Under the pieces are notes generated by a model. That model was not told where the DNA came from, searched no databases, and worked only from the letters and a program-made list of their open reading frames with translations. The position numbers and the translations under genes were made by a program. A stretch of DNA of 64,000 nucleotides, from NCBI GenBank assembly GCA_964019655.1, contig CAXHTR010000003.1, positions 434,001 through 498,000 of the forward strand. The letters run 5' to 3'. Shown one piece after another: positions 27,235-37,204 of this stretch; the stretch's first letter is position 1; each line of letters begins with the position of its first letter. This DNA is from Perkinsela sp. pyNocScin1 (Eukaryota > Euglenozoa > Kinetoplastea > Prokinetoplastida > Perkinselidae).

Positions 27235-28938
27235 ATGAATCGTTCAAAAAGCATTCATTCCGCGTTCGCTGCAGATTGGCTGACAAATGATCCAGCTGCA
27301 TCAGACACATCCTGCTCATCAGGCCTGTCGGCCATTTCGTCTGGTGGGGACTGCCAGGTGCTTAGGGAAGTAAAGGAATCAAAAAAACCTAGCAGCACTG
27401 CAATGCGCCTTAAAATAATGAAAAAAGACCGCTTTGGAAATATCATTCGGGGAATTTATTCATCAGCTGACAACTTAACACTCTCTGATAATCCGTTGGA
27501 ATCTGCAGGCCAAAGCACAGATTTACTAGTCCTTTCGTACCCTTACTCCACCGCACATCAAATTGCAAGAAACTCGATCGGAATGTGCGCTACTTTTGCT
27601 CCATGCATGGGAAGTTCAGCTCAGTATATCGTAAGAAATGCCAATTTCTTTGAAGGACTATTAATGCTTTCAACGCGCTCATTGCGTCTACAAAATCAAT
27701 CCAGCACGCGTTTTCATACCTTTAAAGCCCATCATTTCATCGCTGTGGAACCTTGCACACCACTCGGCGTCGAAAATCTCACGAACGAAGAAATAAAGGG
27801 CACCCAGTCTACATCTAGTGTGCCAATCGGATTTTTCGAGCATAAAGTTGTCTCAAATGCCCTCAAAAAGCAGCACTCTGTATCACAAAAGTCTATGCGG
27901 CTACATCCAAAGCATATCGCCGCTCTTCTTAACATAATTAAGCATTACGCACCGAGTACTTTCTCTCGAAGCGCTATTGCTCAAAAGCGTTTGCCCGTTC
28001 CTGATAATATAGCACGTACCATTCGCTATCTTACGTTTTGCCTTTTTGTCAACTTACCGAGCGAGTATTCACCTGTTCGAAGAATCTTTCCATGCTTTGA
28101 ATCAATTGATAAATTCCTATCCTTAGAAGAGTTCATCGGCTGGTATCTTCCACTGTGCTGGAAGCAAAGCGCGGGTACTATAGTTGCAGGGGACGGATAT
28201 AATCAAGATGCCATACACTCAGGTAGTATGGATACTATTGAAAGGAAAATCAAAACTCATGTCAAAAAGCACTTGAATTTCCATCAAGCGATGATAAATC
28301 GAAAAAAACTTTACTTTATGTATCATCAGCCGCCGAAGATTCCGTTTCTCGAATCATTACATCGCGCCAGTGTTCAATTTGAGAGTACATCTGGAATAAA
28401 GAGCTATCTGCATCGTCCCCAGGTACACCGGCATATAAAGGGATATTTGCGTATCTCAAAATTTCGCAATAAGGAAGTGATCGGTTACGTTTTCGAGGAC
28501 GGTCTTGTACAAAGCTTCGCTGCGTGGAGGAGAGAATTGACCGAGCGGTGTTGCCAGCGCTGTGGAGAACGGCATTTGACAATTGATTGCCCTTGGATCT
28601 TCACATGTGCGGCTGCCGTCCATAAGCACGCTGTGCATAACTACTTGATGAAGGTAGCTGCTTCGCATTGCAGCGCCATTGTCGCTAAAAAGCTTTTAGA
28701 ACTTTCAAGTAGGTCCAAGGAGGCCTTTGATGTGCAGAGAATACCTTCAGACAACCCGCGAGATAGAAAGAAACGAGCGCGGAACAAGACAAATGCCAAA
28801 AAAAATGTTGAAAATGGTTCGAAAAACAATAAAGTTTCTCTAGACGCAACATACAAATGCAATAAATGCCAAGCCTTTTCAAGTAATTCCTACGCAGCCT
28901 TGTTCAATCACATCACGCACGAGTGTACAGCAACTTAG
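27235..28938 (+). CDS. Zinc-knuckle and C2H2-like protein
   Basis: A 567-residue basic protein with two cysteine/histidine clusters in the C-terminal quarter. One is CQRCGERHLTIDC near residue 440 (CX2CX3HX4C, one residue shorter than the retroviral-type CX2CX4HX4C knuckle). The other is a final CNKCQAFSSNSYAALFNHITHEC near 540, a C2H2/C2HC-like finger with a long loop. A lysine-rich tract with DRKKRARNKTNAKK between them could be a nuclear signal. The N-terminal 230 residues are serine-rich and probably disordered. This suggests an RNA- or DNA-binding role. I do not recognise the family. Confidence 0.75.
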   Translation: MNRSKSIHSAFAADWLTNDPAASDTSCSSGLSAISSGGDCQVLREVKESKKPSSTAMRLKIMKKDRFGNIIRGIYSSADNLTLSDNPLESAGQSTDLLVLSYPYSTAHQIARNSIGMCATFAPCMGSSAQYIVRNANFFEGLLMLSTRSLRLQNQSSTRFHTFKAHHFIAVEPCTPLGVENLTNEEIKGTQSTSSVPIGFFEHKVVSNALKKQHSVSQKSMRLHPKHIAALLNIIKHYAPSTFSRSAIAQKRLPVPDNIARTIRYLTFCLFVNLPSEYSPVRRIFPCFESIDKFLSLEEFIGWYLPLCWKQSAGTIVAGDGYNQDAIHSGSMDTIERKIKTHVKKHLNFHQAMINRKKLYFMYHQPPKIPFLESLHRASVQFESTSGIKSYLHRPQVHRHIKGYLRISKFRNKEVIGYVFEDGLVQSFAAWRRELTERCCQRCGERHLTIDCPWIFTCAAAVHKHAVHNYLMKVAASHCSAIVAKKLLELSSRSKEAFDVQRIPSDNPRDRKKRARNKTNAKKNVENGSKNNKVSLDATYKCNKCQAFSSNSYAALFNHITHECTAT

Positions 28939-29035
28939 CACACAGAAAAGATTATGAGTTCTTAAGCATTCCAAAAAATTCTTAGATCCAATACTATCTT
29001 TTTCAGTTTTAAATCATGCACACACTCTCCCATTT

Positions 29036-29896
29036 ATGAATAGGCTACTGCTTCATCGAACTTTTTCAGTCTATCAAACGAGTTTTAAAAGTGCAGACAT
29101 AGATCATGACATTGAACTGCACGAGGCAGTCACTTCAGCCGAAAGAGATAGCTTGCTGAATCGCACAGTTGTGTTCGGCGCGGTTAGAGCAAACGCTTGT
29201 GCTTTTTCTGAAATGACTGGAAAAACTGAAGGCTATTCTACTGGGCAGAATAAGCATATGAATAAATCGGAAAGAAGAATCGCTGATCAGGAAAAAAATC
29301 TAACAGATAAAGAACAGGACGAAAGCATATCAGCATGTCGTCTGCCAATGGTACCATTTGCCGTTCATGAACCGCAAGGCTCGAAATTCGCTACAACATC
29401 AGAACCAAATGGCTTGAATACGAAATCGCAGTCAGTCACGACTTTGCAGCCCTCACCATTTGCCCAAAGTGCATTTGGGGAGAAAATGAAAGCGGCTTTC
29501 AGAGAAGTGCATTCAATTTCCACTACTGCACATGCACTACGTTCAAGTAGCTCTTTACGGAAACCAATTTCAAAGAATTTGAAAAGCAAAAGTGATATTA
29601 GCGATATGACTAGAGAAAAGAAGATGAATGCAATGATCACAAGTGACATTGTTGGACAGTTCCGACTACACGCTGATAATAAACGTATCATTCCGATGCA
29701 CCTAACACGAGTCAACCAGAACCTTTCAAGAACAACCATTGAGCATCTTGGAAATAGAGGTGGGCTGCTAAAATTCTTGCGAGATAGGCCTCAATTCTTC
29801 CGATTGATGAAAATTGAAAACAATGGTGGGTGGTATGTGACGATAGGATTTGACATTTTTAAGCGATTTAAGACTGCCACAGTAACATCAGCGTAA
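29036..29896 (+). CDS. Probable mitochondrial protein with C-terminal winged-helix-like segment
   Basis: A 286-residue protein. It starts with a mitochondrial-type presequence (MNRLLLHRTFSVYQTSF: basic, hydroxylated, no acids). The middle is low-complexity and polar. The last 70 residues look folded: LTRVNQNLSRTTIEHLG, then GGLLKFLRDRPQFFRLMKI and a GGWYVTIGF strand. That resembles a small winged-helix or PORR-like RNA-binding unit ('...FLRxRPxxFxL...'). Mitochondrial RNA metabolism is a reasonable guess only. A pyrimidine tract ending in TTTTTCAG lies about 30 bases upstream of the ATG. Confidence 0.7.
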   Translation: MNRLLLHRTFSVYQTSFKSADIDHDIELHEAVTSAERDSLLNRTVVFGAVRANACAFSEMTGKTEGYSTGQNKHMNKSERRIADQEKNLTDKEQDESISACRLPMVPFAVHEPQGSKFATTSEPNGLNTKSQSVTTLQPSPFAQSAFGEKMKAAFREVHSISTTAHALRSSSSLRKPISKNLKSKSDISDMTREKKMNAMITSDIVGQFRLHADNKRIIPMHLTRVNQNLSRTTIEHLGNRGGLLKFLRDRPQFFRLMKIENNGGWYVTIGFDIFKRFKTATVTSA

Positions 29897-30124
29897 GATA
29901 TGTTTCTTTCTTTGGGTGGCTGGGTACACGAAAAGATGAACAATGCGTTCGGATCCCTAAAGAGCGCTGGGATTAACAGAAGTTAGTTGTTCTGTGGAAA
30001 CCTTCTCCATCTTTTGATAATTTGCGGTACCTCAGAGGTGTGAAACAAAGCCTTTTGTTCATGTGAGACGTTTATATATATTGTATTCTTCTCATAATCA
30101 TCATATATCTGCTTATTTTTTTCA

Positions 30125-31915
30125 ATGTTCTCACGATGCACTACTAAGTTATCTGCTCTCATTCCACGAGAAGCTTGGGACCCACAGCATCATAACCCAA
30201 AATGGGTCGATTCGTACTCAGAGCCCATAGCGGTACGCCGAGAATGGCCAGCGCGTCAATGGCTTGTTGGACTCAACCCAAAGTCTCAAAAAGAATTTTT
30301 GGGCCACTCCATGCGCAACCTTGCATACGAGTACAACGCCGCGCTCCGAGCTTGTGGGACTTTTCCAGAAATGGTCCCGTACTATAAAGAGATGATAATT
30401 CGTGGAGTGAAGCTTGACGTTGATACAATGTACGTGTTGCTATCGAGAGCTGCCCGGTGCCCGACAGTTTCTATCAAACAGATCTTCCTTCTATGGGACG
30501 AAATGCGTGACCATGGGGCGCGGCCTGATCTAGCGACGACTGAAGTACTTCAGACCGTACTGAAGATTCATGAAGAGACCTCTGACCTACAAGACTACTT
30601 GAAATCCCGAAAAGCCGAGCTTGTTCAAATGTACTCTGTGTTATGCGTTGAAGAAATGCATAGACTTGGGTGCAAAAAATACTTCAGTCTCGTTCATAAT
30701 GTTTTTCATCGATGCCGTGAAAATGCATCATTAATGCATGATATGCTCGACTTTGCGTGTTACGCGACTTATGCCTCTTACCTTGTCGAAGATCCATCGC
30801 GAACTGACACGCTTAGTTTTTCTGGAAATACGTTAGGGAACTTGGATGCTGCAGTTTTTTCCAGCCCTGCGATAACTTACACTGCAGAGGGCCTCCTCTT
30901 GGCGTTTCGCTATGATCTTGAGCGTCGGTATTCAGTACAATCAGCAAGCATTCACCGTTCCGCTGAAAGTAGCAGAATAAAAAAGAAGGACTTGAATCAA
31001 GCAAACACTTGTATCCTGAAGAACTTCTTGGCGGCTGGGGGTTCTGAGGCAAATCAATCATTACGGCAGAATATCGTGAATGTTTATCAATCTGTTCTAG
31101 ACTCAAGCATTCTACGATACGGCACTCATGATGCTGTCGATACAAATCGTATTTTATACTTTTGTAAGCTCCTCTGGGCAGACATTTCTTGGATGAACTT
31201 GGGCGCATGTGCGACAAAAATTTTTGAAGCGCTTTTGGAAGTATTCCGCTTTTACGACAAGGAGCAAGCATCAGCTAGTGTTATTCGATATCTCTGGACA
31301 AGAAAATTAATGAGCGCCAAAGCTCTGGCGCATTACATCGCGACGGCTAATGTACGGACATTTGATATAAATCTCACTAGTCAAGACATTTCAACTGGGC
31401 GATTGGTCAAGCTTGCGGGAAGACCTTCTGAAAAATGTGTAGATTTTAAAGATCAATACGAAAGAGTCAAAAAATTTGCTTTAGACTGCTTGAAAACTGG
31501 CTGTAAGCATTCGAGCAAATCGCAAGTGATGGAAATTCTGACAGCCCTTCTGTGGTTCGTACGCAGGGCTATGACGGTACATAGTACAGCGATAGATCTG
31601 GGTAATGAAGCACATAAAATTGCCATGGCATGTGTCGAAGACATTCATGCGATGAGAAATACCCTAATGCGCGGCATTGATCTGACTGCAAATCGTGATA
31701 AAAAGTTTGAAGGTGATTCAACGCGTGTTGGGTGTCAAAGCAACAGCAATTGCGCGTCTGGGGACTACATAGATGCACTCTTTGATTTGCTTGATATCAT
31801 TGCTAAGGGTATCCATAGAAATGATGCGGCATGTGTGCTGAAATTTCGTGCAAATCTTATAAAAGAGATGAAGAACGATGAAAGCCTGATGGCAATGTGG
31901 ATGGAAGAATGTTGA
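30125..31915 (+). CDS. PPR-type mitochondrial RNA-binding protein
   Basis: A 596-residue protein with a basic N terminus (MFSRCTTKLSALIPREAW) suited to mitochondrial import. It contains PPR-like helical hairpins. The clearest runs through YEYNAALRACGTFPEMVPYY, then KEMIIRGVKLDVDTMYVLLS and FLLWDEMRDHGARPDLATTE, with the typical two-helix unit ending in G(V/A)xxD. Kinetoplastids have many PPR proteins, most of them in the mitochondrial ribosome (KRIPP) or in mRNA editing and polyadenylation complexes. Which of these applies cannot be told. The C-terminal 250 residues are helical but do not show clear repeats. Confidence 0.78.
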   Translation: MFSRCTTKLSALIPREAWDPQHHNPKWVDSYSEPIAVRREWPARQWLVGLNPKSQKEFLGHSMRNLAYEYNAALRACGTFPEMVPYYKEMIIRGVKLDVDTMYVLLSRAARCPTVSIKQIFLLWDEMRDHGARPDLATTEVLQTVLKIHEETSDLQDYLKSRKAELVQMYSVLCVEEMHRLGCKKYFSLVHNVFHRCRENASLMHDMLDFACYATYASYLVEDPSRTDTLSFSGNTLGNLDAAVFSSPAITYTAEGLLLAFRYDLERRYSVQSASIHRSAESSRIKKKDLNQANTCILKNFLAAGGSEANQSLRQNIVNVYQSVLDSSILRYGTHDAVDTNRILYFCKLLWADISWMNLGACATKIFEALLEVFRFYDKEQASASVIRYLWTRKLMSAKALAHYIATANVRTFDINLTSQDISTGRLVKLAGRPSEKCVDFKDQYERVKKFALDCLKTGCKHSSKSQVMEILTALLWFVRRAMTVHSTAIDLGNEAHKIAMACVEDIHAMRNTLMRGIDLTANRDKKFEGDSTRVGCQSNSNCASGDYIDALFDLLDIIAKGIHRNDAACVLKFRANLIKEMKNDESLMAMWMEEC

Positions 31916-32088
31916 TTACAGGATTTTTGAACAAGGAAAATGTTTATTCAGGGTAATAGAGTATGGCAATGAATGCTTATGTACTCAGTATGTTTTCTTT
32001 TGGATTCATTTTTGCTGATGATATTGAATGTGTCTTTCCATCATAGTGTCGCACCAGAACCAAAATTCCAGCGCAGATAAATAAAGAA

Positions 32089-33546
32089 ATGCTTTCCGTG
32101 GAAAAGCTCAAAAATATCATTCGCTGTGCATCTGAGTCACTTTCATCAGGCCTATCTGAAGAAAAGCTGATGGCTTTATACGGCCATCGAAAGGTTGAGG
32201 TCGAAATTCTTGAGGAATTTATTCGCAATTGCCATGAGCTTAACAGGGCCGAATTCTTCTTCGTAAGTGGGACACCTGGCTCTGGAAAAACATTCTCTAT
32301 CAACCAAATCATGCTAAGAATGATACGTGAAGCCCTCGCTTTGCCAGTTTATATAAACTGCTTTGAGCTTGATTCTCAAATCTCTATCCATGAGATTATT
32401 CTTGAAGCGATTTTCCAGTCTCTTCAAAAATCTATCCGTGCATTTGTTGAGAGCGAGATGCAACGTTCTGGTGATTTCGGGCCACATGCTCTATTTCTAC
32501 GCAGAAACGCTCAAATGCTACTTGAAAAGTGCTGCTCGAGTGGTTGGAAGGACATTATGGATTCAAGCGACAAGCGAATCATTTTGCTCGTTCTTGATGA
32601 AATTGATAGTCTCATACGACAGAATGGTCAGCCATTCAGCGAAATTTTTTCTGTGCTTGACCTACTACGATATGCCACTTCCGGCATTTGTGTTATTGGC
32701 ATATCCAACCAAGTCGGACTTTCAGCTTTTGAGGAAAATAAGCTTGTGTCGCGTATCAAAGGCCAACTAATTTTCAAGGCATATACGGAGGAAGAGCTCT
32801 TCGAGCTTATCGTTCGCCGTATGGACGTCTTTGGAGGGAAATTACAGGTCTGTCAGCAATCGGTGCGTATATTCCAATACCATGCCATGTGCATCATCGC
32901 TCGCAAGTGCGGTGGTCTCGAAGGCGATGCGCGCAAGGTAATCCATGGATTTAACCATGTACTCACACATTTTCTAGAACAGAACGCAGATGGCTGGAAA
33001 TCGATTGCTCAAAAAGTAGAAAATATAATCACAGGCACAGAAAATTCTCACAACGGAATCATAGAACCACAATTTGCGTTTCAGTGCATGGAGTCATTTG
33101 CACTTAGTTTTATCGAGCCGCAGCTCAAGGGTCTCCCTTATCTTGCGTACGTTGTTCTCGCTGCTTGCTGCAGAATAGTTAACGTCAGACTGCATTATTG
33201 GAATTCATGCATGGATGGTACGGCGGTTGAAATGATTAGCACGAATTCGGTTTTAGAGGCGATACATTCAATAGCTACCCGAGTGTTCTTGACCCCGCAA
33301 AAAAATCTAGAGCAGTCATGTGTCAACACTATACGCTTGTTAAATTTTGCTGGACTTCACAGTGTCATTACTTTGCTAAATGAGCTGCATATAATTCGCT
33401 TTTTAAAAGAGAGCACTCAGTTTGCACAATGTGTATTTCAGCTTACTATTGACATTAAGGTCTTACAACGTGCGCTTCGCGACCCAAAGTATTGCCCGTA
33501 CCCACTTTCAAGCATAATGCAAACGAATGTGGATATAGGCAAATAA
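32089..33546 (+). CDS. ORC1/CDC6-type replication initiator ATPase
   Basis: A 485-residue AAA+ protein. Walker A is GTPGSGKTFSINQI (around residues 64-71) and Walker B is LLVLDEIDSL. The sensor 1 region, GICVIGISNQVGL, ends in an asparagine. Then come LVSRIKGQLIFKAYTEEEL and a sensor 2 region, GGLEGDARKVI. This order is that of ORC1/CDC6. A C-terminal winged-helix domain probably spans 340-480. In trypanosomes a single ORC1/CDC6 protein, lacking the BAH domain of animal and yeast ORC1, serves in origin recognition, and the short N terminus here agrees. Confidence 0.88.
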   Translation: MLSVEKLKNIIRCASESLSSGLSEEKLMALYGHRKVEVEILEEFIRNCHELNRAEFFFVSGTPGSGKTFSINQIMLRMIREALALPVYINCFELDSQISIHEIILEAIFQSLQKSIRAFVESEMQRSGDFGPHALFLRRNAQMLLEKCCSSGWKDIMDSSDKRIILLVLDEIDSLIRQNGQPFSEIFSVLDLLRYATSGICVIGISNQVGLSAFEENKLVSRIKGQLIFKAYTEEELFELIVRRMDVFGGKLQVCQQSVRIFQYHAMCIIARKCGGLEGDARKVIHGFNHVLTHFLEQNADGWKSIAQKVENIITGTENSHNGIIEPQFAFQCMESFALSFIEPQLKGLPYLAYVVLAACCRIVNVRLHYWNSCMDGTAVEMISTNSVLEAIHSIATRVFLTPQKNLEQSCVNTIRLLNFAGLHSVITLLNELHIIRFLKESTQFAQCVFQLTIDIKVLQRALRDPKYCPYPLSSIMQTNVDIGK

Positions 33547-33676
33547 CAAAGTGCTCTTATATCTTTGAATATTGTAACAAACATTTCCAAGTCATCTATT
33601 CTTTGGCAATTTCATTGCCCCACTACGCCATCAATGAGGGGATACACGATTTGAATGAAGTTTGAAAATTTACTGA

Positions 33677-34687
33677 ATGCCGATCAACCCAGTCTATAAA
33701 AACGGAAATTGGTCAAATCCTTTACGCAGATGGTTCTACCATAAACTGTTTGGAATCGCATTCGCGATTGTGCCATTTTCCTTAGCATGTTCTTTTATCC
33801 TCTCGAAATCGCGCGAGCCCCCTCATGCCCAAGCATCGACGCCGATGCAGGTACTACTGGAATACCTTCCGCTGCGCAGCACAAGCCGACTAGCAGGTGC
33901 TATAGCATCTTCAGAGGCAATTCCTCAGTGGGTGCATCATAAGATCATATCTCTCCTTGTTCAAGCATATGACGTTGATTTGGCAGATTTTCAAAGCGAC
34001 CAAATCAGGCAATATAGCACACTTCAAGACTTTTTTACGCGGAGCCTCAAAGCCACTGCTAGGCCAATCAACACAGAGGCATTGATAGTAAGTCCATGTG
34101 ATAGTACAGTGCAAAAAATTATTCGAATAGAAAGTGATGATATTGACGGAGATGCTATTCTTGAGAATGTTAAAGGTGATACTTTTCGCTTGAGTAACTT
34201 TTTACACTGCGTGCCAGGGTGTGTGGAAGACGGGGACACACGTTATGCTATAGTTTTGCATCTCGGTCCTGGTGACTACCATCACTTTCACGCCCCGAAG
34301 AGCCTTGACATTATGCAAACCATTCATGTACCTGGAAAGCTCTTCCCTGTGCACGCACATGCCATAAAATGGTTGCCACGCGTCTTCGTCTCGAACGAGC
34401 GCGTCATATTGCGTTCCAAAAAGTGCATTATGGGCCTTGTAGGAGCATCCATGGTTGGTAGCATATGTCTTCCTTGGGAGAGCCGCATAAAAACGAATTC
34501 CTTGAGAGCAGACACGGGGGCATCATTTTTGAGCTACAGTATGGGACACGAAGCTTTAAAAGGGGACGACCTTGGACACTTTGAGTGTGGCTCGTGTGTT
34601 GTGCTGGTTGTCGATGTTCCTACGGCAGCCCGATGCGTGCTGAAAGAGGGCAGTCGCGTTCGGTTGGGCGAAGGCATCTTTTTTTAA
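33677..34687 (+). CDS. PSD: Phosphatidylserine decarboxylase
   Basis: A mitochondrial inner-membrane enzyme that makes phosphatidylethanolamine from phosphatidylserine (336 residues). It has a transmembrane segment near residues 25-45 (LFGIAFAIVPFSLACSFIL). The conserved core includes VSPCDSTV, the histidine motif LGPGDYHHFHAP and LVGASMVGSI. The proenzyme self-cleaves before a serine that becomes the pyruvoyl cofactor. The usual LGST is here CGSC (in LGHFECGSCVVLV), with the serine at about 306 leaving a 31-residue alpha chain. The serine itself is kept. The start is the first ATG after the upstream spacer. Confidence 0.92.
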   Translation: MPINPVYKNGNWSNPLRRWFYHKLFGIAFAIVPFSLACSFILSKSREPPHAQASTPMQVLLEYLPLRSTSRLAGAIASSEAIPQWVHHKIISLLVQAYDVDLADFQSDQIRQYSTLQDFFTRSLKATARPINTEALIVSPCDSTVQKIIRIESDDIDGDAILENVKGDTFRLSNFLHCVPGCVEDGDTRYAIVLHLGPGDYHHFHAPKSLDIMQTIHVPGKLFPVHAHAIKWLPRVFVSNERVILRSKKCIMGLVGASMVGSICLPWESRIKTNSLRADTGASFLSYSMGHEALKGDDLGHFECGSCVVLVVDVPTAARCVLKEGSRVRLGEGIFF

Positions 34688-34771
34688 CTTGCCTCAATCG
34701 TTGTAGAACGATTACATTTTTTTATGCTGTTTCTTCGTTGATAGCAACCTTTTTCTTTTATCGACTTATCA

Positions 34772-35383
34772 ATGTACGGGAACTTTGGCATTCCACACAC
34801 TGGCGTGGCCTACGGTACACCAGACGCACTCCGATACGGCGCTTCTCCGTTTCATTCTCCGAGCCGTAGCTTGATGGGCCGTCGCGCAGCCGTTGAGCAC
34901 GATGGTCTCCATGGCCGCTTCTCACAGTCCATGGGCCAGATTATGCACATCGCCCAGTCCATTATGCAAAGTGGATACGAAATCCTAGCGGTTTGTGCTT
35001 CCCTTTACACGAACTACTTTGCGATATCTAGCATGGTCCCCACGCATCGTCTAATAGCGTGCAGTCAAAAAGTACTCCTCTTTGGTGTCCTTACATTCTT
35101 CGTTATGCTCCTCGAGAGTGTTGTTCAAAAGCTACGCTCGTTCAGAGAACCCACTTCAGCTAGAGAGAATGACCAGCAAACAGCTACAGTTGTGTATGAC
35201 TTTGTTGCTCATGATGCGATGGAACTCACTGCCTCGGTGGGTGACGAGCTTATTGTTCTTCACCAGAAAGCTGGGTGGTGTCATGCGAAGGTCAAGACAC
35301 GTGTGGATGTTACGAATGAAAGTTCCCAAGCAGAGGGATGGGTCCCGCTTTCATATCTTAACCTCATAAGCCACAAGCTCTGA
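34772..35383 (+). CDS. PEX13: Peroxin 13, glycosomal docking protein
   Basis: A 203-residue membrane protein of the glycosomal import docking complex, which binds PEX5 and PEX14. The N terminus is rich in Tyr-Gly motifs (MYGNFG, AYGTPDALRYGA), as in PEX13. A hydrophobic segment lies at about 105-123 (VLLFGVLTFFVMLLESVV). The C-terminal 65 residues form an SH3 domain: TVVYDFVAHDAMELTASVGDEL, then AGWCHAKV and EGWVPLSYL. The length is about half that of animal and yeast PEX13. The last residues are SHKL, which looks like a degenerate PTS1. From memory, T. brucei PEX13.1 likewise ends in a PTS1-like tripeptide. Confidence 0.82.
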   Translation: MYGNFGIPHTGVAYGTPDALRYGASPFHSPSRSLMGRRAAVEHDGLHGRFSQSMGQIMHIAQSIMQSGYEILAVCASLYTNYFAISSMVPTHRLIACSQKVLLFGVLTFFVMLLESVVQKLRSFREPTSARENDQQTATVVYDFVAHDAMELTASVGDELIVLHQKAGWCHAKVKTRVDVTNESSQAEGWVPLSYLNLISHKL

Positions 35384-35398
35384 TACTGATAATCCATA

Positions 35399-36991
35399 AT
35401 GTGCTCAATGTCAGATCATCTCGTATCTCCTCTGGATTGCCTGCTTTCATTTTTTGAACAATGTAGATTTCATATGGTACCTGTTGGAGAGCGTCTGTCT
35501 TTATTGCATAAATTCTTAAGAAGGTGTGCATGCTGGGATGAAGCACTCCGTGCAGTTATGGATGCATCCCATCATGGAGTCCCTATCGTTCCAGAGAGCG
35601 TTGATCGCGCATTGCATGTCCTTGGCCACCACTGTAAGTCTATAGCACCTGCCGTGAAGCTTATGCAGTACTACCACGCGTATATTGCAGAGGTGAAGTC
35701 TACGCCTTTAAGGGATTCTCTCAACAGAAAGGCAGCATTCTCTCTATCAGTACCACAAATAGAACATCAAGCTTATCCTGCTCAAGTGCGACCTTACGCC
35801 ACATTTTACCACCTTTGCTTGATGAGGCGAGAAGGCTGGGGTGCGGCACTTCAAATTATGCCTGCAGAAGTCATGGCAAATAAAGTGCCAACACGTGCAC
35901 AGCTTTCAAAAAATACACCGCATGATCCGCGCTGGACTGAAAATTTGCTCATCAGCCTTATAAACCTGCTTCGTGTTTGCTCGAAGTGGGAGCTCAGCTG
36001 TGCACTTTTCCAAGAAGCGCAAAATGGTGACCCCTCGTGCTCTTCGAAGGCTTTGAGCGCGGTCCTTCATGCATTAGCTATCGGGCGTCAGTGGCACCAA
36101 GCTTTGTCCCTTATCAAGCAATTTTCAAAACGAAATATGCCGATTGATTCAGTGGCGTATGACCGTGCAGTGCATGCATGCTATCGGGCTGAAAAATATG
36201 AATTCGTCACCTATGTCGCACGAGAAATGTTACAGCTTGGAATCACTCCGCACGAAAGTGCAGTGCGCATGTCAGTCCATGCAAGTGAGGAGGCGGGAGA
36301 CTGGGAATCTGCGCTTTATCTCATAGATGGACTCCGGAAAAACAGTATTTCAGTTACACCCCTCATGCTTGAAGAAGCTATTCGTGCTAATCTGTGCAGA
36401 AGGTACTTTGATATGCATTATTCAGATGACGCATGGCGTAAATCTCTACCTTTGATTAATGAGCTCCGTAAGTTCTCCAAAGTGGCGAATAATCCGTACA
36501 TTTACGAGCTTTTAATCGCTGCGTGGATACGATCCAGGCACATTACAGCGGAAAAATCATATGATATACTGGTAAGTGCACAGCGTAGGAATATCATCCA
36601 GCGTGACACACGTGTTGCCCTAGGTGCATTTTTGGAGAAGTGCTTTTACACAAAAAACTGGAGACTTTTTTTTCTAGCAGCACGTCAGTTGAACGCATTG
36701 CATGGAAAGCGAAGTGAGATCGAAACAAATCTTCTTATTGCCGCCTCTGCCCTCGTAGGCAACTGGTGGAAAGCAATAGCTCTTTGGATGACGTGGAAGG
36801 ATCTGAGCGTGATAAGCCCGTCTGTTCAGCACTTGGTCCTTAAATGCGCAAATAAAATAGAAAGTCAGAGCCTTTCACAAGCAATAAACCATGAAATCGA
36901 CCAAGGGGACACATTGATTGATAAGGAGCTCGTGAAGACGAAAGAGCTTAGCTTTACAGAGAAGATGGCCAAACATGTCCTCCAAAGCTGA
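35399..36991 (+). CDS. PPR protein
   Basis: A 530-residue pentatricopeptide-repeat protein. Several consecutive hairpins are visible in the middle: WHQALSLIKQFSKRNMPIDS, then VAYDRAVHACYRAEKYEFVT with a following MLQLGITPHES, then DWESALYLIDGLRKNSISVT. Each ends with the (I/V)xPx or IxxD turn typical of PPR units. There is no obvious presequence, but the N-terminal 50 residues have few acids. A mitochondrial RNA-binding role is the usual one for this family. The ATG lies only 15 bases after the PEX13 stop, so the processing site may overlap the PEX13 3' end. Confidence 0.82.
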   Translation: MCSMSDHLVSPLDCLLSFFEQCRFHMVPVGERLSLLHKFLRRCACWDEALRAVMDASHHGVPIVPESVDRALHVLGHHCKSIAPAVKLMQYYHAYIAEVKSTPLRDSLNRKAAFSLSVPQIEHQAYPAQVRPYATFYHLCLMRREGWGAALQIMPAEVMANKVPTRAQLSKNTPHDPRWTENLLISLINLLRVCSKWELSCALFQEAQNGDPSCSSKALSAVLHALAIGRQWHQALSLIKQFSKRNMPIDSVAYDRAVHACYRAEKYEFVTYVAREMLQLGITPHESAVRMSVHASEEAGDWESALYLIDGLRKNSISVTPLMLEEAIRANLCRRYFDMHYSDDAWRKSLPLINELRKFSKVANNPYIYELLIAAWIRSRHITAEKSYDILVSAQRRNIIQRDTRVALGAFLEKCFYTKNWRLFFLAARQLNALHGKRSEIETNLLIAASALVGNWWKAIALWMTWKDLSVISPSVQHLVLKCANKIESQSLSQAINHEIDQGDTLIDKELVKTKELSFTEKMAKHVLQS

Positions 36992-37204
36992 GATGCAAAA
37001 ATTTTCTTTATAATGAAGTTACTACTATCGGCATGAAAGAGCTTGTTGATTTGCGTATGGTTATCATCGTTTCCTAATTTCTCGCAGAGCTTTGCTTTGC
37101 AGCAAAGCAGAATCGAGAATTTGAGTTTCAATCTTGTGTGATTTTGTTTGAATGAAACTGTTTTTGCGTTTATCTATCTACTCTTTTTGGTGAAGAAATG
37201 CACG

